Source: Macrobrachium rosenbergii (taxonomy: Eukaryota > Arthropoda > Malacostraca > Decapoda > Palaemonidae). Taken from it: DNA of 64,000 nt. The DNA is taken from contig NC_089781.1 of NCBI RefSeq assembly GCF_040412425.1, positions 47,817,175 to 47,881,174 of the forward strand. The letters run 5' to 3'. Of the stretch, positions 30,481 to 44,700 are shown in pieces. The notes beneath the pieces are model-generated. The model worked only from the letters and a program-made list of their open reading frames with translations, ran no database searches and was not told the DNA's origin. Within the stretch, counting starts at the first letter, position 1; every line of letters begins with the position of its first letter. A program made the translations under genes and the position numbers.

Positions 30481-33400
30481 GTCAAAATTCATCTGTCATT
30501 GGATACCGCGAGAATCCTTAGAGTGTTTTTTCTCTTCACAAAAGATGATCTTGTGTGTAAAATCTGTCATCTGTCATTTCATGAAGATTTATCTTTTGTC
30601 AAAAATCTGTCATTGAGAGAATGTTTTTCAAAAGATTATCTTGTGTCAAAATTAGAGCATTTGTAGAGAATGTTTCTCTTAACAAAAGATGATCTTGCAT
30701 CAAAATTCATCTGTCATTGGATAGCATGACATCCTTAAGAATGTTTTTCTCTTCACAAAAGATGATCTTGTGTCAAAATTCATCTGTCATTGATACCATG
30801 AGAACTTGTAGAGAATTTTTCCTCTTCACAAAAGATAACTTTTGTAAAAATTCATCTGTCATTGGATACCATGAACATCCTTAGAGAATGATTTCTCTTC
30901 ACAAAAGATGATCTTTGTTTCAAAATTCATCTGTCATTGGGTACCATGAGCATCCTTAGAGAATGTTTCTTTCACAAAAGATGATCTTGTTTCAAAATTC
31001 ATCCATGTTTGGATACCATGAGCATCCATAGAGAATGTTTTCTTCACAAAGATGATCTTGTGTCAAAATTCATCTGTCATTGGATACCATGAAACATCTA
31101 AGAATGTTTTTTCTTTGATGATCTTGTGTCAAAATTCATCTGTCATTGGATACCATGAGCATTTTTAGAGAATTTTTTCTCTTCACAAAGATGATCTTGT
31201 GTCAAAATTCAGCTGTCATTTACCATGAGAATGTTTTTTTTCTTTCACAAAAGATGATTTTGTGAAAAATTCATGTGTCATTGGATACCATGAGCATCCT
31301 TAAGAATGTTTTCTCTTTCACAAAAGATGATCTTGTGTCAAAATTCATCTGTCATTGGATAACATGATCATTTGTACAAAGATGGTTTTTTCAAAATTAA
31401 TCTTGTCATTTGTGAGGATGTTTTTCTCAAAAGATGATCTTGTGTCAAAATTCAGCTGTCATTGGATACCATGAGCATCCTTAGAGAATTTTTCTCTTCA
31501 CAAAAGATGATCTTCTGTCAAAATTCATCTGTCATTGGATACCATGAGGCATTTGTAGAGAATGTTTTCTCTTACAAAAGATGATCTTATGTCAAAATTC
31601 ATCTGTCATTGGATACCATGAGCATCCTTAGAGAATGTTTTTCTCTTCACAAAAGATGATCTTTTTCAAAATTCATCTGTCATTGGATACCATGAGCATT
31701 TTAGAGAATGTTTTTCTCTTCACAAAGATGATCTTGTGTCAAAAATTCATCTTACATTGGATACCATGAGCATTTGTAGAATAATGTTTTCTTTCACAAA
31801 AGATGATCTTGTAACAAAATTCATCTTGTCATTGGATACCATGATTTGTAGGGATCCTTTCAGAAAAGATGAGATTTATTGTTTTATCATTGGATACTAT
31901 CATAAAATGTTTTCTCTTCACAAAGATGATCTTGTTCAAAATTCATCTGTCATTGGATACCATGAGCATCCTTAGAGAATGTTTTTTTTCTTCACAAAGA
32001 TGATCTTGTTTCAAAATTCATCTGTCATTGGATACCATGAGCATTTGTAGAAGAATGTTTTTCTTTCACAAAAGATGATCTTGTGTCAAAATTCATCTGT
32101 CATTGGATACCAGATACCAAGATGATCTTGTTTCAAATTCTGTCAGAGAATGTTTTTCTCTTCACAAAAGATGATCTTGTTTCAAAAAATCATCTGTCAT
32201 TGGATACCATGAGCATCCTTGTAGAGAATGTTTTTCTCTTCACAAAAGATGATCTTGTTTCAAAATTCATCTGTCATTGGATACCATGAGAATTTGTAGA
32301 GAATAATTTTTTTCACAAAGATGATCTTGTTCCAAACTCATCTGTCATTGGATACCATGAGAATCAGAGAATGTTTTTTCTTCACAAAAGAGATTTTGTC
32401 AAAAAAGATGATCTTGTTTTCACAAAAATTCATCTGTCATTGGATACCATGAGCATTTGTAGAGAATGTTTTTTCTTCACAAAAGATGATCTTGTTTCAA
32501 AATTCATCTGTAATTGATACCATGAGCATCCTTAGAGAAATTTTTTCTCTTCACAAAAGATGATCTTTTGTCAAAAATTCATCTTGTCATTGGATACCAT
32601 GAGCATCCTTAGAGAATATTTTTCTCTTCACAAAAGATGATCTTGTTTCAAAATTCATCTGTCATTGGATACCATGAGCATCTTTTAGAGAATGTTTTTC
32701 TCTTCACAAAAGATGATCTTGTTTAAAATTCATCTGTCATTGGATACCATGAGCATCCTTAGAGAATGTTTTCTCTTTCATAAAAGATGATCTTGTGTCA
32801 AAATTCATCTGTCATTGGATACCATGAGCATTTGTAGAGAATGTTTTTCTTCAAAAGATGATCTTGTGTCAAAATTCATGTCATTGGATACCAGGCATTT
32901 TTGTGTTTCAAAAAAGATGATCTTGTGTCATTCATCTGTCATTGGATGTCATGAGCATCCTTAGAGAATGTTTTTCTCTTCACGAAAGATGATCTTGTTT
33001 CAAAATTCATCTGTCATTGGATACCATGAGCATCCTTAGAGAATGTTTTTCCCTTCATGAAAGATGATCTTGTTTCAAAAGTCATTTGTCATTGGATACC
33101 TTGAGCATCCTTAGAGAATGTTTTTCTCTTCACAAAGATGATCTTGTTCAAAATTCATCTGTCATTGGATACCATGAGCATTTGTAGAGAATGTTTCTCT
33201 TCACAAAAGATGATCTTGTGTCAAATTCATCTGTCATTGGATACCATGAGCATTTGTGAGAATGTTTTTCTCTTCACAAAGATGATCTTGTGTCAAAATT
33301 CATCTGTCATTGATACCATGAGCATCCTTAGAGAATGTTTTTCTTCTTCACAAAAGATGATCTTGTTTCAAAATTCATCTGTCATTGGATACCATGAGCA

Positions 33401-36400
33401 TCCTTAGAGAATGTTTTCTCTTCACAAAAGATGATCTTGTTTCAAAATTCATCTGTCAATGGATACCATGAGCATTTGTAGAGAATGTTTTTCTCTTCAC
33501 AAAAGATGATCTTGTGTCAAAATTCATTTGTCATTGGATACCATGAGCATCCTTAGAGAATGTTTTCTCTTCACAAAGATGATCTTGTTTCAAATTCATC
33601 TGTCATTGGATACCATGAGCATCCTGTTTTCTCTTAAAGAGAATGATTTTTTCAAAATTCATCTTTCACATAATGAGCATTTGTACATATTTTCTCTTCA
33701 AAATTGATCTTGTGTCAATTTCATTTACCATTAGAGCATTTTAGAGAATGTTTTTCTCTTCACAAAAGATGATCTTGTGTCAAAATTCATCTGTCATTGG
33801 ATACCGTGGCATTTGTAGAGAAATTTTCTCTTCATGGATGATCTTGTTTCAAAATTCATCTGTCTTGGATACCATGAGCATCCTTAGAGAATGTCTTGTT
33901 TCAAAATTTCTGTCATTGGAAGATGATCTTGTGTTTCAAAAAAAGATTCTTGTTTCAAAATCTGTCATTGGATACCATGAGCATTTTAGGAGAATGTTTT
34001 TCTCTTCACAAAAGATGATCTTGTGTCAAAAAATTCATCTGTCATTGGATACCATGAGCATCCTTAGAGAATGTTTTTCTCTTCACAAAAGATGATCTTG
34101 TTTCAAAATTCATCTGTCATTGGATACCATGAGCATTTGTAGAGTTTTTCTCTTCTAATGATATTGTTCAAAAATTCGTCTGTCATTGGATACCATGAGC
34201 ATTTGTACACAAAAAGATGATCTTGTTGTCAAAATTCATCTGTTCATTGGATACCATGAGCATCCTTAGAGAATGTTTTTCTCTTCACAAAAGATGATCT
34301 TGTGTCAAAATTCATCTGTCATTGGATACCATGAGCATCTGTAGAGAATGTTTTCTCTTCACAAAAGATGATCTTGTTTAAAATTCATCTGTCATTGGAT
34401 ACCATGACCATCCTTAGAGAATGTTTTCTCTTCAAAAGATGATCTTTTTTCAAAATTCATCTGTCATTGGATACCATGAGCATCCTATAGAGAATGTTTT
34501 CTCTTCACAAAAGATGATCTTGTGTCAAAAAATTCATCTGTCATTGGATACTGTGAGCATTTGTAGAGAATGTTTTTCTTCACAAAAGATGATCTTGTGT
34601 CAAAATTCATTGTCATTGGATACCATGAGCATTTGTAGAGAATGTTTTTTCTTTTCACAAAAGATGATCTTGTTTCAAAATTCATCTGTCATTGGATACC
34701 ATGAGCATCCTTAGAAAGTTTTCTCTTCAGAATGTTTTTCATCTGTTCTTGGATACCATGAGCATCCATAGAAAAGATGATCTTGTTTCAAAATTCATCT
34801 GTCATTGGATACCATGAGCATTTTGTAAGAATGTTTTTCTCTTCACAAAAGATGATCTTGTGTCAAAATTCATGTCATTATTGGAATAACATGAGATTCT
34901 GTCATTGGAGAATGTTTTTTCTCTTCACAAAAGATGATCTTGTTGTCAAAAATTCATCTGTCATTGGATACCATGAGAATCCTTATTTTCTCTTCAGAAA
35001 AGATGTTTTTCATCTTCACAAAAGATGATCTTGCATCAAAATTCTTCTTTTCTTGGATACCATGAGCATCCTTAGAGAATATTTTTCTCTTCACAAAAGA
35101 TGATCTTGTGTCAAAATTCATCTGTCATTGGATACCATGAGCATTTGAGAATTTTTCCTCTTCACAAAAGATGATCTTTTGTCACAAAAGATGATCTTGT
35201 TTCAAAATTCATCTGTCATTGGGATACCATGAGCATCCTTAGAGAATCTTTTTTGTCTTCACAAAAGATGATCTTGTGTCAAAATTCATCTGTCATTGGA
35301 TACCATGAGCATTTGTAGAGAATGTTTTCTCTTCACAAAGATGATCTTGTGTTAAAAAATTCATCTGTCATTGGATACCATGAGCATTTGTAGAGAATGT
35401 TTTCTCTTCACAAAAATGATCTTGTTTCAAAAGATTGGATCTTGTGTTTTTCTCTTTACAAAGATGATCTTGTGTCAAAATTCATCTGTCATTGGATACC
35501 ATGGTATTTGTAGAGCATGATCTTGTTCAAAAAATTAGAGAAATGTTTTCTCTTCACAAAAGATGATCTTGTTTCAAAATTCATCTGTCATTGGATACCA
35601 TGAGCATCCTTAGAGAATGTTTTTCTCTTCACAAAAGATGATCTTGTTTCAAAATTCATCTGTCATTGGATACCACGAGCATTTGTAGAGTATGTTTTTC
35701 TCTTCACAAAAGATGATCTTGTTTTCAAAATTCATCTGTCATTGGATACCATGAGAATCCTTAGAGAATGTTTTCTCTTCACAAAAGATGATCTTGTTTC
35801 AAAATTCATGTCATACTGTCATTGGATGTTTTCTCATGAGTGTCATCCTTAGTTTTTCTGTTCACAAAAGATGAGAATGTTTTTTTTCTTCAAAAAGATG
35901 ATCTTGTTTCAAAAATTCATCTGTCATTGGATACCATGAGCATTTAGAGAATGTTTTTCTCTTTACAAAGATGATCTTGTTTCAAAATTCATCTGTCTGT
36001 CATTTGTAGATGTTTTCTCTTCACAAAAGATGATCTTGTGTCAAAATTCATGTCATTGGATACCATTAGCATCCTTAGAGAATGTTTTCTCTTCACAAAA
36101 GATGATCTTGTTCCAAAATTCATCTGTCATTGGATACCATGAGCATCCTAGAGAATGTTTTCTCTTCACAAAAGATGATCTTGTGTCAAAATTCATCTGT
36201 CATTGGATACCATGAGCATTTGTAGAGAATGTTTTTTCTCTTCACAAAAGATGATCTTGTGTTAAAATTCATCTGTCATTGGATACCATGAGCATCCTTT
36301 AGAGAATGTTTTTCTCTTCAAAAAGATGACTTGTTTAACAAAAGTCATTGGATATCATCCTTAGAATGTTTTTCTTCAAAAAGATGATCTTGTTTCAAAA

Positions 36401-38799
36401 TTGATTGGATACCATGAGCATTTGTAGTTTTCTCTTCAAAAGATACAAAAGATGATTTTTCTTCATTCTGTCACAAAAGATGTTTTCTCTTCATGATCTT
36501 GTGTCAAAATTCATCTGTCATTGGATACCATGAGCATCCTTAGAGAATGTTTTTCTCTTCACAAAAGATGATCTTGTTTTCAAAAATTCATCTGTCATTG
36601 GATACCATGAGCATTTTAGAATGTTTTCTCTTCACAAAAGATGATCTTGTTTCAAAATTCATCTGTCATTGGATACCATGAGCATCCTGTAGAGAATGTT
36701 TTCTCTTCACAAAAGATGATCTTGTTTCAAAATTCATCTGTCATTGGATACCAGAGCATTTGTAGAGAATTTTTCTCTTCACAAAAGATGATCTTGTTTC
36801 AAAATTCATCTGTCATTGGATACCATGAGCATCCTAGAGAATGTTTTCTCTTCACAAAAGATGATCTTGTTTCAAAATTCATCTGTCATTGGATACCATG
36901 AGCATCCTTAGAGAATGTTTTCTCTTCACAAAAGATGATCTTGTTTCAAAATTCATCTGTCATTGGATACCATGAGCATCCTGTAGAGAATGTTTTCTCT
37001 TCATTGATCTTTTGTCAAAAATTCATCTATCATTGGTACCATGAGCATTTTAGAAATGTTTTCTCTTCACAAAAGATGATCTTGTGTCAAAATTCATCTG
37101 TCATTGGATACCATGAGCATTTGTAGAGAATGTTTTTCTCTTCACAAAAGATGATCTTGTTTCAAAATTCATCTGTCATTGGATACCATGAGCATCCTTA
37201 GAGAATGTTTTTCTCTTCACAAAAGATGATCTTGTTTCAAAATTCATCTGTCATTGGATACCATGAGCATTTGTAGAGAATGTTTTCTCTTCTTCACATC
37301 TGTCAAAGATGATCTTCTTCAAAAGATTGTGTCAAAATTCATCTGTCATTGGATACCATGAGCATTTGAGAGAATGTTTTTCTCTTCACAAAAGATGATC
37401 TTGTGTCAAAATTCATCTGTCATTGGATACCATGAGCATTTATAGAGAATGTTTTCTCTTCACTTTGTCAAAGATTGGATCTTTTTTGTCTTTTGGATAA
37501 AAAGATTCTTGTTTCAAAATTCTGTCATTGGATACCATGAGCATCCTTAGAATGATGTTTTTCTCTTCACAAAAGATGATCTTGTTTCAAAATTCATCTC
37601 TGGATACATGAGCATTGGATACCAAGCATTTGTATTGGATAGCATGAGAATGTTTTTCTCTTCACAAAAGATGATCTTGTTTCAAAATTCATCTGTCATT
37701 GGATACCATGAGCATCCTTAGAGAATGTTTTCTCTTCACAAAAGATGATCTTGTTTCAAAATTCATCTGTCATTGGATACCATGAGCATCCTGTAGAGAA
37801 TGTTTTCTCTTCACAAAAGATGATCTTGTTTCAAAATTCATCTGTCATTGGATACCATGAGCATCCTTAGAGAATGTTTTCTCTTCACAAAAATGATTTT
37901 GTCAAAATTCATCTGTCATTGGATACAAAATTTTGTAGATGATTTTCTCTTCACAAAAGATGATCTTGTCAAAATTCATCTGTCATTGGATACCATGAGC
38001 ATTTGTAGAGAATGTTTTCTCTTCACAAAAGATGATCTTGTTTCAAAATTCATCTGTCATTGGATACCATGAGCATTTAGAGAATGTTTTTCTTCACAAA
38101 AGATGATCTTGTGTCAAAATTCATCTGTCATTGGATACCATGAGCATCCTTAGAGAATGTTTTCTCTTCACAAAAGATGATCTTGTTTCAAAATTCATCT
38201 GTCATTGGATACCATGAGCATCTTGAGAGAATGTTTTTCTCTTCACAAAAGATGATCTTGTTTCAAAATTCATCTGTCATTGGATACCATCCTTAGAGCA
38301 TGATCTTTTTTTCAAAATTCAGAGGATACCAATGTTTTTCTCTTCACAAAAGATGATCTTGTGTCAAAATTCATCTGTCATTGGATACCATGAGCATCCT
38401 TAGAGAAATGTTTTCTCTTCACAAAAGATGATCTTGTGTCAAAATTCATCTGTCATTGGATACCATGAGCATTTGTTAGAGAATGTTTTCTCTTCACAAA
38501 AGATGATCTTGTGTCAAAAATTCATCTGTCATTGGATACCATGAGCATCCTTAGAGAATGTTTTTCTCTTCACAAAGATGATCTTGTTTCAAAATTCATC
38601 TGTCATTGGATACCATGAGCATTTTTACTTCACAAAGAGAATTTTTCTCTTCACAAAAGATGATCTTTTCAAAATTCTCTTCATTGGAAATGAGATGAAT
38701 GTTTTTTCTTCACAAAAATGATCTTGTGTCAAAATTCATCTGTCATTGGATACCATGAGCATCTCTTCACAAAGATGATCTTTTCATCTGTCATTGGAT

Positions 38800-41700
38800 A
38801 CCAAAAGATCTCTTCACAAAGATGATCTTGTTTCAAAATTCATCTGTCATTGGATACCATGAGCATCCTTAGAGAATGTTTTTCTCTTCACAAAAGATGA
38901 TCTTGTTTCAAAATTCATCTGTCATTGGATACCATGAGCATCCTTAGAGAATGTTTTTCTCTTCACAAAAGATGATCTTGTTTCAAAATTCATCTGTCAT
39001 TGGATACCATGAGCATTTGTAGAGAATGTTTTTCTCTTCACAAAAGATGATCTTGTTTCAAAATTCATCTGTCATTGGATACCATGAGCATCCTTAGAGA
39101 ATGTTTTTCTCTTCACAAAAGATGATCTTGTGTCAAAATTCATCTGTCATTGGATACCATGATCCTTTGTAGAATGATTTTCTCTTCACAAAAGATGATC
39201 TTGTTTGTCAAAATTCATCTGTCATTGGATACCATGAGCATTTTAGAGAATGTTTTTCTCTTCACAAAAGATGATCTTGTGTCAAAATTCATCTGTCATT
39301 GGATACCATGAGCATCCTGTAGAGAATGTTTTTCTCTTCACAAAAGATGATCTTGTTTCAAAGATGATCTTGAGAATTTTTTCTCTTCACAAAATTCATT
39401 CATCTGTCATTGGATACCATGAGCATCCTTAGAGAATGTTTTTTTCTTCACAAAAGATGATCTTGTTTCAAAATTCATCTGTCATTGGATACCATGAGCA
39501 TCCTTAGAGAAATGTTTTCTCTTCACAAAGATGATCTTGTTTCAAAATTCATCTGTCATTTAGAAATGTTTTCTCTTGATCTTGTGTCAAAATTCATTTG
39601 TCATTGATACCATGAGCATTTGTAGAGAATGTTTTTCTCTTCACAAAAGATGATCTTGTTTCAAAATTCATCTGTCATTGGATACCATGAGCATTTGTAG
39701 AGAATGTTTTCTCTTCACAAAAAGATGATCTTGTTTCAAAATTCATCTGTCATTGGATACCATGAGCATCCTTAAGAATAGATGATCTTGTTTCATACCA
39801 TTTTGTTTTTCTCTTCACAAAAATGATCTTGTGTCTTGTCATTGGATACCAAAAAGAATGTTTTTCTTTTCATGATCTTGTTCCAAAATTCATCTGTCAT
39901 TGGATACCATGAGCATGATCTTGTGTCAAAATTCATCTGTCATTGGATACCAATGTTTTTCTCTTCACAAAAGATGATCTTGTTTCAAAATTCATCTGTC
40001 ATTGGATACCATGAGCCTTTGTAGAGAATGTTTTCTCTTCACAAAAGATGATCTTGTTTCAAAATTCATCTGTCATTGGATACATTTGTATGAGCATTCA
40101 TCTGTCATTGGATACCATGAGCATTTGTTGTTTTTTCTTCACAAATGATCTTGTTTCAAAAAATTCATCTGTCATTGGATACCATGAGCATCCTTAGAGA
40201 ATGTTTTCTCTTTTCACAAAAGATGATCTTGTGTCAAAAATTTCATCTGTCATTGGATACCATTAGATATATCCTTAGAGAATTTTTCTCTTCAGAAAAG
40301 ATGATTTTGTTTCAAAATTCATCTGTCATTGGATACCATGAGCATCCTTAGAGAATATTTTTCTCTTCATAAAAGATGATCTTGTTTCAAAATTCATCTG
40401 TCATTGGATACCATGATCCTTAGAGAATGTTTTTCTTCACAAAAGATGATCTTGTGTCAAAATTCATCTGTCATTGGATACCATGAGCATTTGTAGAGAA
40501 TGTTTTTCTCTTCACAAAAGATGATCTTGTGTCAAAATTCATCTGTCATTGGATACCATGAGCATCCTTAGAGAATGTTTTCTCTTCACAAAAGATGATC
40601 TTGTGTCAAAATTCATCTGTCATTGGATACCATGAGCATCCTTAGAGAATGTTTTTTTCTCTTCAAAAAGATGATCTTTTGTCAAAATTCATTTGTCATT
40701 GGATACCATGAGCAACCTTAGAGAATGTTTACCTCTTCATAAAAGATGATCTTGTGTCAAAATTCATGTGTCATTGGATACCTTGAGCATCCTGAAGAAT
40801 GTTTTTCTCTTCACAAAAGATGATCTTGTGTCAAAATTCATCTGTCATTGGATACCATGAGCATCCTTTTCTAGAAGATGATCTTGTTTCAAAATTCATC
40901 TGTCATTGGATACCATGAGCAAAAAAGATGATCTTGTGTCAAAATTCATCTGTCATTGGATACCATGAGCATCCTTAGAGAATGTTTTTCTTCACAAAAG
41001 ATGATCTTGTTTCAAAATTCATCTGTCATTCCTTAGGATACCTTCAAAGATGATCTTGTGTCATCATTGTCAGAACCATGAACAATTTTGTTTTCTTTCA
41101 CAAAAGATGATCTTGTTTCAAAATTCATCTGTCATTGGATACCATGAGCATCCTTAGAGAATGTTTTCTCTTCACAAAAGATGATCTTGTGTCAAAATTC
41201 ATCTGTCATTGGATACCATGAGCATCCTTAGAGAATTTTTTTCTTTTCAAATTCAAAAGATGATCTTGTTTCAAAATTCATCTGTTCTTGGATACCATGA
41301 GCATCCTTAGAGCATCTCTTAGAAAATGTTTCTGTCATTGGATACCATTCCTTAGAGAATGTTTTTCTCTTCAGATGATCTTGTTTCAAAATTCATCTGT
41401 CATTGGATACCATGAGCATCCTTAGAGAATTTTTTTCTCTTCACAAAAGATGATCTTGTTTCAAAATTCATCTGTCATTGCATACCATGAGCATCCTTAC
41501 AGATGATGTTTTTCAAAATTCATCTCATTGGAAAGATGATCTTGTAGAGAATTTTTCTCTTCAAATTGATCTTGTGTCATTGGATGTCATTGGAGTATCC
41601 ATGATAGTAGAATGTTTTTTTCTTCACAAAAGATGATCTTGTTTCAAAATTCATCTGTCATTGGATACCATGAGCATCCTTAGAGAATGTTTTTCTTTTC

Positions 41701-44700
41701 AAAAGATGATCTTGTTTTCATCTTCATTGGATACCAAATTTGTAGATGATCTTGTGATTTGTGTCAAAATTCATCTGTCATTGGATACCATGAGAATCCT
41801 TACAAAGATGATCTTTTTGTCAAAATTCACAAAAGATGATACCATCTTGTGTTTTTCAAAATTCATCTGTCATTGGATACCATGAGCATTTGTAGAGAAT
41901 GTTTTTCTCTTCACAAAAAGGTGATCTTGTGTCAAAATTCATCTGTCATTGGATACCATGAGCATCCTTAGAGAATTTTTTTTTTTCACAAAATCTTGAT
42001 GATCTTGTGTTTTTTTTCAAAATTCATCTGTCATTGGATACCATGAGCATCCTTAGAGAATTTTTTCTCTTCACAAAAGATGATCTTGTGTCAAAATTCA
42101 TCTGTCATTGGATACCATGAGCATCCTCAGAGAATGTTTTTCTCTTCACAAAAGATGATCTTGTTTCAAAATTCATCTGTCATTGGATGCCATGAGCATC
42201 CTTAGAGAATGTTTTTTTTTTCTTCACAAAAGATGATCTTGTTCAAAATTCATCTGTCATTGGAAATGAGCATGAATCTTTTTCTCTTCACAATGATCTT
42301 GTGTCAAAAATTCATCTGTCATTGGATACCATGAGCATCCTTAGAATGTTTTTCTCTTCACAAAATGATCTTGTTCAAAAATTCATCTGTCATTGGATAC
42401 CATGAGCATCCTTAGAGAATGTTTTCTCTTCAAAAAGATGATCTTGTTTCAAAATTCATCTGTCATTGGATACCATGAGCATCCTTAAAGAATGTTTTTT
42501 TTCATTGGATAATGAGCATCCTTAGAGATCTTCAAAAAGATGATCTTGTGTCAAAATTCATCTGTCATTGGATACCATGAGCATCGTTAGAGAATGTTTT
42601 TCTCTTCACAAAAGATGATCTTGAATTCTTTTCATTTTGTCTCATCTGTCATTGGATACCATGAGCATCCTTGAGAATTTTTCTCTTGCAAAGATGATCT
42701 TTTGTTAAATTCAGATGATCTTTTCTTCACAAAAGATGATCTTGTTTCAAAATTCATCTGTTCTTGGATATCATGAGCATCCATAGAGAATATTTTTCTC
42801 TTCAAGAAGATGATCTTTTGTCAAAATTCATTTGTCATTGGATACCATGAGCAACCTTAGAGAATGTTTATCTCTTCATAAAAGATGATCTTGTGTCAAA
42901 ATTCATCTGTCATTGGATACCATTGAGCATCCTTAGAAGAATGTTTTTCTTCACAAAGATGATCTTGTTTTTCATCTGTCATTGGATACCATGAGATGAT
43001 TTTTTCTTTTCAAAAAATGATCATCAAAATCATTGTCATTGGATACCATGAGCATCCTGTAGAGAATTTTTCTCTTCACAAAAGATGATCTTGTGTCAAA
43101 ATTCATCTGTCATTGGATACCATGATCATTAGAGAATGTTTTTTCTTTTCATTTTGTAAAAGATGATCTTGTTTCAAAATTCATCTGTCATTGAGCATCC
43201 TTAGAGAATGTTTTTCTCTTCACAAAAGATGATCTTGTGTCAAAATTCATCTGTCATTGGATGATCCTTGAGAATGTTTTTCTCAAAAATTCATCTGTCA
43301 TTCATCTGTCATTGATACCATGACCTTTTCAAAATTCATCCTTAGAGAATGTTTTTCTTTCACAAAAGATGATCTTGTGTTTAAAAATCATCTGTCATTG
43401 GATACCATGAGCATCCTTAGAGCATTTTCTCTTCAGAAAGATGATCTTGTTTCAAATTCTTCTGTCATTGGATACTTCCTTACAAAAGATGATCTTGTGT
43501 CAAAATTCATCTGTCTGTCATTGGATCTTCACAAAATGATCTTGCATCATCTGTCATTGGATACCATATTTTTCTCTTCACAAAAGATGATCTTGTGTCA
43601 AAATTCATCTGTCATTGGATACCATGAGCATCCTTGTCAGAGAATGTTTTTTCTCTTCACAAAAGATGATCTTGTGTCAAAATTCATCTGTCATTGGATA
43701 CCATGAGCATCCTTAGAGAATGTTTTTTCTTCACAGAAGATGATCTTGTTCCAAAATTCATCTGTTCTTGGATACCATGATTTTTCTCTTCACGAAAGAT
43801 GATCTTGTTTCAAAATTCATCTGTCATTGGATACCATGAGCATCTCTTCAAAAGATGATCTTGTTTCAAAATTCATCTGTCATTGGATACCAAAAGATGA
43901 TTCACAAAAGATGATCTTGTGTCAAAATTCATCTGTCATTGGATACCATGAGCATTTGTAGAGAATTTTTCTTCTTCACAAAAGATGATCTTGTGTCAAA
44001 ATTCATCTGTCATTGGATACCATGAGCATCCTTTCACAGAGATTTTCTTTCACAAAAGATGATCTTGTCTTGGATCAAAAATTCATCTGTCATTGGATAC
44101 CATGAGCATCCTTAGAGAATGTTTTTTTCTTCACAAAAGATGATCTTGCGTCAAAATTCATCTGTCATTGGATACCATGAGCATTTGTAGAGAATGTTTT
44201 TCTCTTCACAAAAGATGATCTTGTGTCAAAATTCATCTGTCATTGGATACCATGAGCATCTCTTAAAAAGATGATCTTGTGTCAAAAATTCATCTGTCAT
44301 TGGATACCATGAGCATTTGAATGTCAAAATTCATCTGTCATTGGATACCATGGAGCATCCTTAGAAAACAAATATGATCTTGTTGTCAAATTTCATCTGT
44401 CATTGGATACCATGAGTATCTCTTCAGAGAATGTTTTTCTCTTTGGATACCATGAAAAGATGATCTTGTGATCTTGTGTCAAAATTCATCTGTCATTGGA
44501 TACCATGAGCATCCTTAGAGAATGTTTTTCTCTTCACAAAAGATGATCTTGTTTCAAAATTCATCTGTCATTGGATACCATGAGCATCCTTAGAGAATGT
44601 TTTCTCTTCACAAAAGATGATCTTGTGTCAAAATTCATCTGTCATTGGATACCATGAGCATCCTTAGAGAATGTTTTTTTCTTTTCACAAAGGATTCTTG

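Noticed and set aside
33748..34095. 115-codon plus-strand open frame
   Set aside because: Same satellite-derived periodic frame; it has no start context, domain or codon pattern of its own.
34485..34685. Minus-strand frame with repeated R-S-S-F-V-K
   Set aside because: It is the antisense of satellite monomers in a frame unlike the ancestral transposase one.
43320..43706. 128-codon plus-strand open frame
   Set aside because: It is built from repeated satellite words with a 25-residue period (Q-N-S-S-V-I-G-Y, S-S-Q-K-M-I-L). Frames stay open by chance because 75 is divisible by 3.
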